A DNA stretch of 64,000 nt from Autumnicola psychrophila (GTDB lineage: Bacteria; Bacteroidota; Bacteroidia; Flavobacteriales; Flavobacteriaceae). Both the position numbers and the translations under genes were made by a program. Positions within the stretch are counted from its first letter, which is position 1. Every line of letters starts with the position of its first letter. The DNA lies in assembly GCF_031846645.1 (NCBI RefSeq), contig NZ_JAVRHN010000002.1, forward strand, positions 1-64,000, in the 5' to 3' direction. This document shows, one piece after another, positions 8,551-16,521 of the stretch. Under the pieces are notes generated by a model that was given only the letters and a program-made list of their open reading frames with translations, searched no databases and was not told the DNA's origin.

Positions 8551-10683
8551 ATGAAATTTGAAAATGAATCCTACATAACAGGAGAAGGAATTTATTACAA
8601 AGGTGTCTTAAGAGACATAAAAAGATCCAAAATTTCATTTCAGCCTATCTATGAAGCTTTCACAAATTCACTAGAGGCAGTAAAAATTAAATCTAAAACT
8701 AAAACAGATTTTAAAGGTGAAATTCGAATTAGAATTTATTCAACGCAGAACACAGATGAAAGTTTAAGCTTTTCAAGATTAGAAATTGAGGATAATGGGA
8801 TTGGATTTAATGATGAGGAATTTAATCGATTTGTTACTTATAAGGATTTTACGAAAGGATTCAAAAATTTAGGATCTGGAAGGATTCAATACGTTCATAA
8901 TTTCGATAACACAAAATTTATAAGCAAGTACCAATCAAATGGTGACTTCAGGGAAAGAGAATTTGTAGTTTCTAAAGATGATAAATTCTTAGCTAAAAAC
9001 TCAATCACCTTCCACAAAAAAGACAAACTTATTTTTAAAGGTGAAAGCACTGGAACGAGACTTATTTTTGAAGGATTACTAGATAAAACAAAGGCGAGTT
9101 ATCATTCGTTAAACGATAAGATATTAAAAGACCACTTATTAAAACGGTACGTTCAATATTTTTGCCTTAATAAAGAAAGTCTTCCTACAATAAAAATCGA
9201 ACATTTTATCTACGGTGAAAAATTAAGTACTTCCTATATAACTATAAAGGATATTCCAAAAATTGATAAGACTACTAATATTGATGTTGAATATTCAAAA
9301 TTATCTGATGATGGGAAAAATGTAATTAATGTAGATAAATCAGAAACTTTTACTATAAATGCATACAAACTCAACAAGTCATTTCTTAAAGAGAATCAAA
9401 TAAAGCTTACTTCCAAAGATGAAGTTATAGAAAACTTTGATATTGATTTGCAATTGTTGACCAAAGACGAAATTATTGATGACAGTCATTTTCTTTTTCT
9501 CATTTCTAGTGACTATTTGGACGAAAAAGACAAGAATGAAAGAGGAGAAATTGATATCCCTAATTATCACGAATTTTCTAGCAATTCAAATGTTTTTTAT
9601 GAAGAAGAAATAATTCTAGATTTAGTAGAAAACCAAATTAATGGAGCTGTTTATGAGTTATATCCGGAAATAGAGAAGATAAATAAAGTGAAACAATTAG
9701 AATTTGAGAAATTGAAACAGATGTTCTTGCTATCAGATCTCGAAGATTTAAATATATCTCCTAACGATAGTGACAAAAAAATTTTAGAAAAGTTCTATAC
9801 AGCAGAGGCGAAAAAGCAAGCAGAATTGGATGCGAATTTGAAGCATAGTATCGACCGTTTAAATATTCTCGATACTACAGCGGAAGATTATAGTGACTCA
9901 TTAGAAAAAGAAATTGAAAATATTGTGCGAGTGATTCCTTTACAAAATAAAAAGGAGCTTACTCATTATGTGGCTCGCAGAAAATTAGTCCTGGAACTAT
10001 TTGCTTTAATACTTGATAGAAAATTATCCGTTCAAAATGATGGTTCCAGAAATAAAGACGAAGCTCTTCTACATAATCTAATTTTCCAACAATCTAACGA
10101 TAGCTCGGATAAAAGTGATTTATGGATAATTAATGAAGATTTCATTTATTTTCAAGGAATATCCGAATCAAAACTATCCGATTTGGAAATTGATGGTGAA
10201 AAATTACTTAGAGATGATTTGACGAAAGAAGAGGAAGAATTTATAAGATCTCTTGGCGAAGACCGTTATGCAAAAAGGCCAGATATTCTTCTTTTCCCAG
10301 AAGAACAAAAATGTATAATAATAGAATTTAAAAACCCAAGTGTCAGCGTTTCAGATCATTTAAATCAAATCAATAATTACGCTACCCTTTTGAAAAACTT
10401 CACAACTTCACAATTTAATCTTACCACATTTTATGGTTATTTAATTGGTGAAAAAATAAATGCTTTAGACGTACGAACATACGATGCGGATTTCAAAGAT
10501 GCTTATAATTTTGATTATCTCTATCGTCCGGCAAAAACAATAGCTAATCTATTCAATTCAAATCAGGCGGAGGGAAGTCTTTATACAGAGGTTTTAAAAT
10601 ATTCTACATTACTTGAAAGAGCAAAAATGCGTAACAAAACATTTATTGAAAAAATAACTAATAATAAACAAGATCAAGTGTAG
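8551..10683 (+). CDS. GHKL-ATPase / PD-(D/E)XK nuclease fusion, candidate phage-defence protein
   Basis: The 710-residue protein has an HSP90/MutL/MORC-type GHKL ATPase at the N-terminus: an N-box with EAFTNSLEA at about 37-45, a G1 box DNGIGF at about 87-92, and a GSGR G2-like loop. A long middle region with coiled-coil character follows. The C-terminal part carries RPDILL and, after about ten residues, IIEFKNP. This spacing fits the D and E-x-K of a PD-(D/E)XK nuclease, similar in style to Shedu-type domains. An ATPase switch fused to a nuclease is a common design of anti-phage effectors. I cannot tie it to a named system. It is AT-rich and stands alone, with an 11-bp inverted repeat on either side (8470, 10691) as in an integron cassette. 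Function is inferred. Confidence 0.75.
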   Translation: MKFENESYITGEGIYYKGVLRDIKRSKISFQPIYEAFTNSLEAVKIKSKTKTDFKGEIRIRIYSTQNTDESLSFSRLEIEDNGIGFNDEEFNRFVTYKDFTKGFKNLGSGRIQYVHNFDNTKFISKYQSNGDFREREFVVSKDDKFLAKNSITFHKKDKLIFKGESTGTRLIFEGLLDKTKASYHSLNDKILKDHLLKRYVQYFCLNKESLPTIKIEHFIYGEKLSTSYITIKDIPKIDKTTNIDVEYSKLSDDGKNVINVDKSETFTINAYKLNKSFLKENQIKLTSKDEVIENFDIDLQLLTKDEIIDDSHFLFLISSDYLDEKDKNERGEIDIPNYHEFSSNSNVFYEEEIILDLVENQINGAVYELYPEIEKINKVKQLEFEKLKQMFLLSDLEDLNISPNDSDKKILEKFYTAEAKKQAELDANLKHSIDRLNILDTTAEDYSDSLEKEIENIVRVIPLQNKKELTHYVARRKLVLELFALILDRKLSVQNDGSRNKDEALLHNLIFQQSNDSSDKSDLWIINEDFIYFQGISESKLSDLEIDGEKLLRDDLTKEEEEFIRSLGEDRYAKRPDILLFPEEQKCIIIEFKNPSVSVSDHLNQINNYATLLKNFTTSQFNLTTFYGYLIGEKINALDVRTYDADFKDAYNFDYLYRPAKTIANLFNSNQAEGSLYTEVLKYSTLLERAKMRNKTFIEKITNNKQDQV

Positions 10684-10692
10684 TTGGCCAGC

Positions 10693-10823
10693 AGGTAACA
10701 ATGGTTCATCGCCAATAAGCGGCACCGTTAGTAAGAAAATAATTAACTTGACCAACGAACCAATACTAATCCGACAAGTCCGCGTCCCTACTCCCGCAAC
10801 TTGCATTATTCGAGACGTTGGGG
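10693..10823 (+). repeat. attC-like site A (after the GHKL-nuclease gene)
   Basis: The left end reads AGGTAAC-AATGG and the right end GTTGGGG. An inner pair, CAAGT and ACTTG (10775-10803), flanks a loop containing CGTCCCTACTCCCGCA. The loop is nearly the same as in site B at 14.8 kb. The left end GCAGGTAAC is complementary to GTTACCTGC found at the start of the same unit (8472). This is the relation expected between the two ends of an inserted integron cassette. The core boxes are degenerate relative to RYYYAAC/GTTRRRY. Confidence 0.55.
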
Positions 10824-10885
10824 CAGCTGAAAAACTCAACGGATAAATCGAATCTTTGAAATCTGAAATAGAAGAATGAACAAAA

Positions 10886-11293
10886 ATGGAGCATAAAAAC
10901 AACAATACTGACCCACTAATATTGGAAGAAGGACAAGGGCGAGTTTATAACTGTGGAACAATGACGGCTGTATTTAAAGCAGACGAAAAGGAAACAAATG
11001 AACAATACAGTATTTCAGAATGGTGGTTGGAACCGAATTCGGATGGACCAGGTGCACACCAGCACGAAGAAAATGATGAAGTTATTTATGTCCTTGCAGG
11101 TACAACTTCTATGCTAATCGCAGAAAAATGGATTGACGCCAAAAAAGGAACTTTTATCAGAATTCCGGCAAAAACTACTCACGATTTTAAAAACAAAACT
11201 GACCAAAGGACAGGAGTTTTAAACTTTTTCATTCCGGGCGGATTTGAACGGAATATGCCCTCAATTGTGAAATGGTTTGAAGACAATAAATAA
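10886..11293 (+). CDS. Cupin-domain protein
   Basis: The 135-residue single-domain cupin shows motif 1 as GPGAHQHEENDEVIYVLAG, with the His-x-His and Glu metal ligands. Motif 2 is IRIPAKTTHDFKN with the third His. Small cupins bind a divalent metal and act as dioxygenases, isomerases or sensors; the substrate is not predictable. The gene begins about 60 bp after attC-like site A, and CTGCACAAC lies just after its stop. That sequence is nearly the inverse complement of GTTGGGGCAG at its left boundary, so it behaves like one cassette. No own promoter is visible. Confidence 0.85.
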   Translation: MEHKNNNTDPLILEEGQGRVYNCGTMTAVFKADEKETNEQYSISEWWLEPNSDGPGAHQHEENDEVIYVLAGTTSMLIAEKWIDAKKGTFIRIPAKTTHDFKNKTDQRTGVLNFFIPGGFERNMPSIVKWFEDNK

Positions 11294-11302
11294 AAAAACC
11301 GA

Positions 11303-11530
11303 CTGCACAACAATGCCTATAAGTAATTGCTTGTTCTCGCCTACTTCTGAAAAGAATAATTGTTTAAGTATTATTAAAATAAACAAAAAATGAACATTAT
11401 ATATTTCTTCCACTAGGTTAGTTACCTACAGTATCCAATAACATTATTTGCTATGTTTTACTGGCGGGTCTAAACACGTTTGTCTTCGGGCAATCAAGCT
11501 ACTTTATTACACTATCTAACCTAGTTCGGC
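11303..11530 (+). repeat. Possible long cassette boundary (attC-like, degenerate)
   Basis: The gap after the cupin gene starts with GCACAACAATGCC, sharing the YAACAAYG word of sites A-C, and ends with GTTCGGC near 11530. There is no convincing inner palindrome and the length exceeds that of sites B and C. I record it as a weak candidate only. Confidence 0.3.
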
Positions 11531-11561
11531 TAAATAAAAATTAACCTTTAAAAAATAGATC

Positions 11562-11765
11562 ATGAAAGATTACAAATTAGAAACGCTGATTTACTATTCT
11601 AAACTTACTTTAGATAAGGAACATATAGCAAAAGATTCAAAAAAAGATATTCAGGCAAAGCTGGATGATTATGCTCAAAAAGGGTATCGATTAGTTTCTA
11701 CAGATGCCACAGATTTTGGTTTTGCTGTCTATTTCTATCTTTATTTTGAAAAAGATAAAATTTAA
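11562..11765 (+). CDS. DUF4177-like small protein
   Basis: The 67-residue protein resembles the DUF4177 family. It has an N-terminal beta strand (YKLETLIYY), a helix ending in LDDYAQKGYRLVS (compare the family's typical LNxYAxxGWELVS) and a final strand (VYFYLYFEKD). The role of the family is unknown. It is one more small single-gene unit on the + strand between the cupin and the AHSA1 gene, with an AAAAAATAGATC leader that offers only a weak ribosome site. Confidence 0.65.
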   Translation: MKDYKLETLIYYSKLTLDKEHIAKDSKKDIQAKLDDYAQKGYRLVSTDATDFGFAVYFYLYFEKDKI

Positions 11766-11770
11766 TTTTA

Positions 11771-11965
11771 AATCAAGTGTTCCAATAACAGGTTCTACAG
11801 TGCTTTGGCGTTTGCCTTTCATATAGCGGCCACGCCTGCTTTTTACACGTTCAACATTCCTGTCATACTCCTCGCGGTAAGCTGTAATGTTGATACTTTT
11901 TTGATGGCTTTTTCCAATGCAGGCCGTTTTTATAGGACTGTCTTTACAATCTGCCCGTGTGGTGT
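11771..11965 (-). pseudogene. IS1182-type transposase fragment (C-terminal)
   Basis: Read on the minus strand, about 65 codons encode a transposase tail: TRADCKDSPIKTACIGKSHQ, then a segment with REEYDRNVERVKSRRG, then KRQSTVEPVIGTL. The C-x8-C-I-G-K arrangement and the R-K/R-x-x-V-E-P-V-x-G end are typical of IS1182/DDE_Tnp_1 transposases. There is no start and no catalytic core, and the fragment is cut off at both ends. It is the remains of an insertion sequence inside the accessory islet. Confidence 0.75.
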
Positions 11966-12021
11966 GGGAAAACAGTTTTGACTAACTTGACAATTTATTA
12001 TCAACGCTTAAAAATAAGGAA

Positions 12022-12528
12022 ATGAAAAATAATCTATTATTCAATTTTAAAGTAAACAAAGAAAATAACACCGTAAATGTGGAAAGGGAATTTGCCGCAA
12101 ACCTTGATTTAGTTTGGGATGCTTGGACTAAACCAGAGTTACTTGACCAATGGTGGGCACCAAGACCATATAAGGCTGTAACAAAATCTATGGATTTTAG
12201 AGAAGGAGGCACGTGGTTGTACTATATGTTAAGTCCTGAAAACCAAAAACACTGGTGTAAAAACGATTATTTGAAAATTAATCTGAAAAAGAATTATACG
12301 GGATTAGATGCGTTTTGCGATGAAAATGGCAATGTCAGCCAAAATATGCCGAGAACTAAATGGATAAATACATTTACAGTAAAAAGTGCTGAAAAAACAC
12401 TCGTATCAATCGTTTCAACTTATGAAAAACTTTCTGACTTGGAACAAATAATAAAAATGGGCTTCCAAGAAGGGTTTACCGCAGGTTTAAACCAGTTGGA
12501 TGAATTATTGAAAAAATTAAAGACCTAA
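12022..12528 (+). CDS. SRPBCC / AHSA1 domain protein
   Basis: The 168-residue protein shows the START-like AHSA1 pattern: VEREFAANLDLVWDAWTKPELLDQWW near residues 20-45, FREGGTWLY in the middle, and GFQEGFTAGLNQLDELL at the C-terminus. These proteins form a hydrophobic cavity and are mostly uncharacterised stress or ligand-binding factors. A purine-rich AAGGA stands just before the ATG. It lies between two transposase remnants, which fits an accessory gene acquired by transfer. Confidence 0.88.
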   Translation: MKNNLLFNFKVNKENNTVNVEREFAANLDLVWDAWTKPELLDQWWAPRPYKAVTKSMDFREGGTWLYYMLSPENQKHWCKNDYLKINLKKNYTGLDAFCDENGNVSQNMPRTKWINTFTVKSAEKTLVSIVSTYEKLSDLEQIIKMGFQEGFTAGLNQLDELLKKLKT

Positions 12529-12537
12529 ATATGAAAA

Positions 12538-12712
12538 AGAGAGGGTGTAAATTAAACTCTGTCTGAAGAGAATTTTAAATTCATTTTTTCAGACAGACCT
12601 ATGACAAAAGAAGAACAACAAAAGTTAAGGAAGAAAGCTTTGGAGCAGTTTATGTCAGGCAAAAGCCCTTGATGCAGAAATGGATTCTCATCTTAATGGA
12701 CAAGAGCGTTAA
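12538..12712 (+). pseudogene. IS256-family (mutator) transposase remnant with left end
   Basis: An ATG at 12601 opens MTKEEQQKLRKKALEQFMSG and hits a stop a few codons later. In the next frame LDAEMDSHLNGQER follows and stops at 12712. Both pieces match the N-terminal part of IS256-type transposases, which usually read K-x-A-L-E-Q-F-x-x-G-K-x-L and later A-E-x-D-x-H-L. The stretch that normally separates them has been deleted and the frame is shifted. The DNA upstream from about 12538 (GAGGGTGTAAATTAAACTC) probably is the left terminal inverted repeat. The rest of the element is gone. Confidence 0.8.
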
Positions 12713-12784
12713 TATAAACTACTTAAATTCAGTTATTTAACAAATAGAAGCCTTAAATTTACTGTATTTACTAATTAACCAGTA

Positions 12785-13579
12785 ATGAAGGTCTTCAGAA
12801 AAATTCGCTATAGACTACTTACAGAGAATAAGTTCACTAAATATCTTATCTATGCGATTGGTGAAATAGTACTTGTTGTCATCGGGATTCTAATTGCCTT
12901 ACAAATCAACAATTGGAACCAGGCGAGAAAAGATAACCAGGCCTTAAAAGAATATTTGGGGAAAATAAAGGTTCATACTTTAGAAGATCTGCGCATTCTG
13001 GATACGCTTACAAAGTATAGAACACAAACAGCTATACAATGTAAAAAGGCACGAGTACGCATATTAGATAAGACAGAAAATGAAGACCTTATACTTTTCA
13101 TGTCTTGTGGCGTTGCCTTTGCTGATTACTATTTCAAACCAAATACCGGTGGATATGAAGCACTAAAAAATTCATCCTATTTTGGAAAGATAAACAACAC
13201 CCTTCTGGATTCTCTATTAACCAGTTACCACGGCATAATTGAGGACATTGCGGAAAACGAAAAAAGCTATAACGAATATGTAGTAAATCAGGAGACCTAT
13301 CTTTCTACTCAATTCGATACATCCTTGATTCTCGCTTCAGCCTTTTTGCCACAAGATTCACTCAGAATAAGGGCTACTCCCCAGTCTGAATATTTCCAGG
13401 TCTTTGCAGAATATACCGCTTCTGCTCCTTATCGAAATGTCATTAGTCTGGCCGCCTTTCAATTAGATGCCATGGTTCTACAATATGGCCAGCTAAAAAA
13501 TGTAGGACAGGGGATAATTAAAGAAATTGATGCGCAGAGCAGTGATGAGACTTCTTACTTCGCATCCAGACTTTATTGA
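12785..13579 (+). CDS. DUF6090-family single-pass membrane protein
   Basis: The 264-residue protein begins with the family hallmark: a short basic segment (FRKIRYRLLTENKFTKY), one transmembrane helix at about 22-43 (YAIGEIVLVVIGILIALQIN) and NWNQAR directly after it. The remainder is a helical soluble domain, probably periplasmic. The family is abundant in Flavobacteriia and often multicopy; its function is not established. It lies just after the IS256 remnant. The ATG follows a modest purine stretch. Confidence 0.85.
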   Translation: MKVFRKIRYRLLTENKFTKYLIYAIGEIVLVVIGILIALQINNWNQARKDNQALKEYLGKIKVHTLEDLRILDTLTKYRTQTAIQCKKARVRILDKTENEDLILFMSCGVAFADYYFKPNTGGYEALKNSSYFGKINNTLLDSLLTSYHGIIEDIAENEKSYNEYVVNQETYLSTQFDTSLILASAFLPQDSLRIRATPQSEYFQVFAEYTASAPYRNVISLAAFQLDAMVLQYGQLKNVGQGIIKEIDAQSSDETSYFASRLY

Positions 13580-13619
13580 ATATAAAAGGTGAAAATTTAA
13601 GGCGTAATTTTAGAATATC

Positions 13620-14657
13620 ATGACCAGGAAAAAAGTAAAGCGAATACTAAGAATAGTATTTATTGCTGCAAGTATATCTTCTTTATGGTTCGTACCATGG
13701 ATTTTAGTAAAAGCCTGGATTTTACCACTACCTGATACAGTCCAGGAGCAATTGAATGAAGGAATCGATCACGGGTTTGATGGAATGATTGTTTATGTTG
13801 ACGAAGCAGGAAAACCTCCGGCATTTTATGCGGCTGGCTGGCACGATCGCAAAGAGAAAATTCCTGCCTACCCACAAGCCTTATTCAAAATTGCCAGTAT
13901 TACAAAGCTTTATATCGCTGTTGCTACTACAAAATTAGTCAAAGAGGGACAACTATCTTTGGATAAGACACTTGCCGAATACTTTCCAGAACTTGCAGAA
14001 AGAATTGAAAATTCAGAAGCAATAACTTTGAGAATGATGGTGCAACATAGGAGTGGTATTCCAAATTTTGTTGATCATCCTGAATTTTGGACGAAACCTC
14101 CAAAGAACAGACAAGAAACCCTCAATTATGCTTTGGATTTACCAGCCGATTTTGAACCAGATGAAGATTATGGCTATTCAAATACCAATTATATGTTGAT
14201 TGAGGATCTTATTTATAAAACGGTAGGCTATCCTCATCAACAGTATATAAAGGAGGAAATCTTAATTCCTCTTGGGCTTAAAAATACTTTCGGTTCGCTA
14301 GGAGAAGTGAATATCGACGATGTTATGAGTGGTTATTATGTTGGCATAGATAGAGACTTTAAGACTGAAGATTCAGGTTTAATGCTAGCAACCGCAGAAG
14401 ACGTGGGCATATTTCTTAGAGCATTAAACGATGGTTCAGTGTTTAATAATGGGGAACAGGAAATTTATTCTTCAATATATGTCTACGAACATACAGGTCT
14501 AATTGTTGGGTATCAGAGTATAGCAAAATACTACAAAGACATAGATACAGTTATTGTTCAATTTAATAACACCACCAACTTCGATGGTTACGACTGGAAT
14601 TTAGCGGAGATTATAAATAATCGTATTGAGAAAATTGTAAGAAAAAAAAGAAGCTAA
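13620..14657 (+). CDS. Serine hydrolase of the beta-lactamase/PBP4* family (class C type)
   Basis: The 345-residue protein has an N-terminal signal anchor (about 10-30, hydrophobic) and then a beta-lactamase-fold domain. The nucleophile motif S-x-x-K is SITK at about 92-95. The Y-x-N motif is YSN at about 187-189. A HTG triad replaces K-T-G near residue 292. These proteins act outside the cytoplasmic membrane as peptidases, esterases or lactamases; real beta-lactamase activity cannot be assumed. The gene is 40 bp after the DUF6090 gene on the same strand and may be co-transcribed with it. Attachment site B follows its stop codon. Confidence 0.88.
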   Translation: MTRKKVKRILRIVFIAASISSLWFVPWILVKAWILPLPDTVQEQLNEGIDHGFDGMIVYVDEAGKPPAFYAAGWHDRKEKIPAYPQALFKIASITKLYIAVATTKLVKEGQLSLDKTLAEYFPELAERIENSEAITLRMMVQHRSGIPNFVDHPEFWTKPPKNRQETLNYALDLPADFEPDEDYGYSNTNYMLIEDLIYKTVGYPHQQYIKEEILIPLGLKNTFGSLGEVNIDDVMSGYYVGIDRDFKTEDSGLMLATAEDVGIFLRALNDGSVFNNGEQEIYSSIYVYEHTGLIVGYQSIAKYYKDIDTVIVQFNNTTNFDGYDWNLAEIINNRIEKIVRKKRS

Positions 14658-14728
14658 AAAATTGTTATTATCAATAGAAACTCCACTAAATGAATTCTGC
14701 TACTATTATAATTATTGCCAAAACCAGC

Positions 14729-14844
14729 GCCCAATAATGGGTTTTATTAAAAAATTGTAATTTTAAAAATAAGAAAAGAAAGTGCTCAACACTACAAGTC
14801 TCCGTCCCTACCTCCGCAACTTGTAGTAACCGGGATCGTTGGGC
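14729..14844 (+). repeat. attC-like site B (before the Abi-alpha gene)
   Basis: This 116-bp element has end boxes GCCCAAT (14729) and GTTGGGC (14838), matching RYYYAAC/GTTRRRY with one deviation. The ends are complementary over about ten bases. Inside lies a second stem: GTGCTCAAC-ACTACAAGT (14782-14799) against ACTTGTAGT (14819-14827) and GTTGGGCAC (14838-14846), with a 10-nt bulge on the right and a 19-nt loop. Site C at 15687 has the same length and the same offsets, exactly 958 bp away. Confidence 0.7.
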
Positions 14845-14869
14845 ACGATTAAAGATAAATTTCAAGATT

Positions 14870-15682
14870 ATGAGTGATGAAGAATCAAATGTTAATGCTT
14901 TAATTCACTTAGGGCAAGGAAAGTTAGTATCAAAACTTTATCAAGATCTTTTAAGTAAACCAAGTAAGAAAGCAGGACAAGCTTTAGGTACTATCGTGAA
15001 TGTTAGTAATACCGTTTTATGGCCTATAAAATGGTTCAATGAGAGAACAAGATTATATTTTGAGAATAATCTAAAAAAATACGAGGAAAAACTGGAAAAA
15101 GTACCTGAAGAAGAAATTACTCCAGTCCCTACAGAAATATCAAATCCGATTTTGGACAGATTCTCGTATGTTTCCAATAAAGAGTTAAGTGATGCCTTTG
15201 TTAAATTATTAGCCAGTGCTTCATCTTCCAAAAAAGCAAAAGATGCTCACCCAGGTTTTATACAAATTATTGATAGAATTTCACCCGACGAAGCTCGTAT
15301 TTTAAAATATTTAGCAACCGCAATTGCAATCCCTGTAGTAGACATTAAACATCATAACAATCCTGACAATTCGACACAGTATCGACTTGTGATTAAAGGG
15401 GAAACAGGTTTAAAACAAAAATTGATATTAAACTGGCCGGACAATTTACCAATCTACTTCAATAATTTAGAGTCATTAGGTCTGATTAGTAGAAAACCCT
15501 ATTATCTTACTATACTTGAAACAAAATTCGAAACCATTCTAGAAGATTTAGATCCTAAGCTCAAAAAAGTATTTGAAAATTATAATGAAGAGGAACTTAG
15601 AGAAGTGAGAAAAGAAGATAAAGGAATGTATGAGAAAACCAATTTTGGCAATATGTTTATAAGAGCATGTATTAGGGGTTAA
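14870..15682 (+). CDS. Abi-alpha (DUF4393) family protein, putative abortive-infection factor
   Basis: The 270-residue protein matches DUF4393/Abi-alpha. Residues 30-100 contain KAGQALGTIVN, a segment around VLWPIKWFNE and a charged helix. Then come EITPVPTEISNPILDRFSY, LSDAFVKLLASAS and AHPGFIQIIDRISPDEARIL, the most conserved part of the family. Members have been linked to abortive infection of phage-infected cells, but the mechanism is unknown. There is no transmembrane helix of certain quality. It is the only gene of a 958-bp unit flanked by attC-like sites B and C, and starts 26 bp after site B. No promoter of its own is visible. Confidence 0.82.
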   Translation: MSDEESNVNALIHLGQGKLVSKLYQDLLSKPSKKAGQALGTIVNVSNTVLWPIKWFNERTRLYFENNLKKYEEKLEKVPEEEITPVPTEISNPILDRFSYVSNKELSDAFVKLLASASSSKKAKDAHPGFIQIIDRISPDEARILKYLATAIAIPVVDIKHHNNPDNSTQYRLVIKGETGLKQKLILNWPDNLPIYFNNLESLGLISRKPYYLTILETKFETILEDLDPKLKKVFENYNEEELREVRKEDKGMYEKTNFGNMFIRACIRG

Positions 15683-15686
15683 CTGT

Positions 15687-15802
15687 GTCTAACAACGGAT
15701 TTTATTAAAAAATTGTAATTTTAAAAATAAGAAAAGAAGGTGCTTAACACTACAAGTTTCCGTGCCTTCCCCCACTATCTATGTTATTCGGAATCGTAAT
15801 AA
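15687..15802 (+). repeat. attC-like site C (after the Abi-alpha gene)
   Basis: It begins with GTCTAAC (15687), a perfect RYYYAAC box, and ends at GTAATAA, a decayed GTTRRRY box. Positions 15700-15738 repeat 14742-14780 of site B almost base for base, followed by TGCTTAACACTACAAGT. The right inner arm is degenerate, so recombination here may no longer work. The left end GTGTCTAAC is nearly complementary to GTTGGGCAC at the start of the same cassette. Confidence 0.65.
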
Positions 15803-15814
15803 TGTATTTTTAAA

Positions 15815-16363
15815 TTGATTAAAAAAGTGGAAACTGAAAATTACACATTAAAAGAAATAGAATCGTCTGACATAGAAAATATTCACAAAGGCTTATCTGA
15901 CCCAGATGTAACAAGATTTTACGATGTACACTTCTCTACCTTAGAAGAAACAGAAGAGCAAATGGAGTGGTACCGAAATTTAAAGAAAGAAGGCACTGGA
16001 ATCTGGTGGGGAATTTATGATAAACAGTGGAATCAGTTTTGTGGCGCCGGAGGTTTTAACGGTTTAGATAAACAACACAAAAAAGCTGAAATCGGACTCT
16101 GGCTTATAAAAGAGTATTGGGGAAAAGGAATTCTCAAAGAAATAATGCCGAAACTATTTGAGCACGGCTTCGCTACACTCAATCTAAATCGGATAGAAGG
16201 TTCTGTTGTAGGCGAAAATAAAAAGTGTAAAAGTGCACTGGAAAAAATAAACTTCCGGTATAAAGGAACCTTGAGAGAAAGTGAGATTAAAAATGGAGAA
16301 AAAATCAATGTTGATTTTTATTCGATTTTAAAAAGGGAATGGCAACAGCAAAATTCATTTTAG
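15815..16363 (+). CDS. GNAT-family N-acetyltransferase (RimJ/RimL type)
   Basis: The 182-residue protein reads like a RimJ/RimL-type acetyltransferase: YTLKEIESSDIENIHKGLSD at the start, AEIGLWLIKEYWGKGILKE for the acetyl-CoA binding region (the G-K-G-I turn) and LNRIEGSVVGENKKCKSALEK for motif B. It probably acetylates an N-terminus, a spermidine-like amine or a small molecule. No ATG is available before the conserved start, so TTG at 15815 is the likely initiation codon. It lies 13 bp after attC-like site C and is probably translated from a cassette transcript. Confidence 0.85.
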   Translation: MIKKVETENYTLKEIESSDIENIHKGLSDPDVTRFYDVHFSTLEETEEQMEWYRNLKKEGTGIWWGIYDKQWNQFCGAGGFNGLDKQHKKAEIGLWLIKEYWGKGILKEIMPKLFEHGFATLNLNRIEGSVVGENKKCKSALEKINFRYKGTLRESEIKNGEKINVDFYSILKREWQQQNSF

Positions 16364-16411
16364 CAACGCATAACCCGACCAGGAGATAACGTAAAACTGA
16401 AAATCATTATC

Positions 16412-16485
16412 TTCAACAACGAAACCGTTCTAAGCGGGCAAACCTTTGTTTCCTATTCCGCCAGTTTGTAACTTAATCGTAAGCA
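16412..16485 (+). repeat. attC-like site D (degenerate, after the GNAT gene)
   Basis: TTCAACAACG at the left shares the YAACAACG word of sites A-C. CAAAC and GTTTG (16450-16468) form an inner pair around a loop with TTTCCTATTCCGCC, similar to the loops of sites A and B. The right end AATCGTAAGCA parallels AATCGTAATAA of site C. It is the last recognisable site of the array, close to the aldo/keto reductase gene. Confidence 0.4.
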
Positions 16486-16521
16486 TCGTAAAATCAATTT
16501 TCAAAAAAGCTGACTAAAACT

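Noticed and set aside
8470..10701. The 11-bp inverse words as terminal repeats of a transposon around the GHKL-nuclease gene
   Set aside because: No transposase or target duplication is visible, and the complementarity is explained better by the integron cassette geometry; it remains a secondary option.
13620..14657. A true beta-lactamase resistance gene
   Set aside because: The SITK, YSN and HTG motifs only define the broad serine-hydrolase family; no feature shows lactam hydrolysis.
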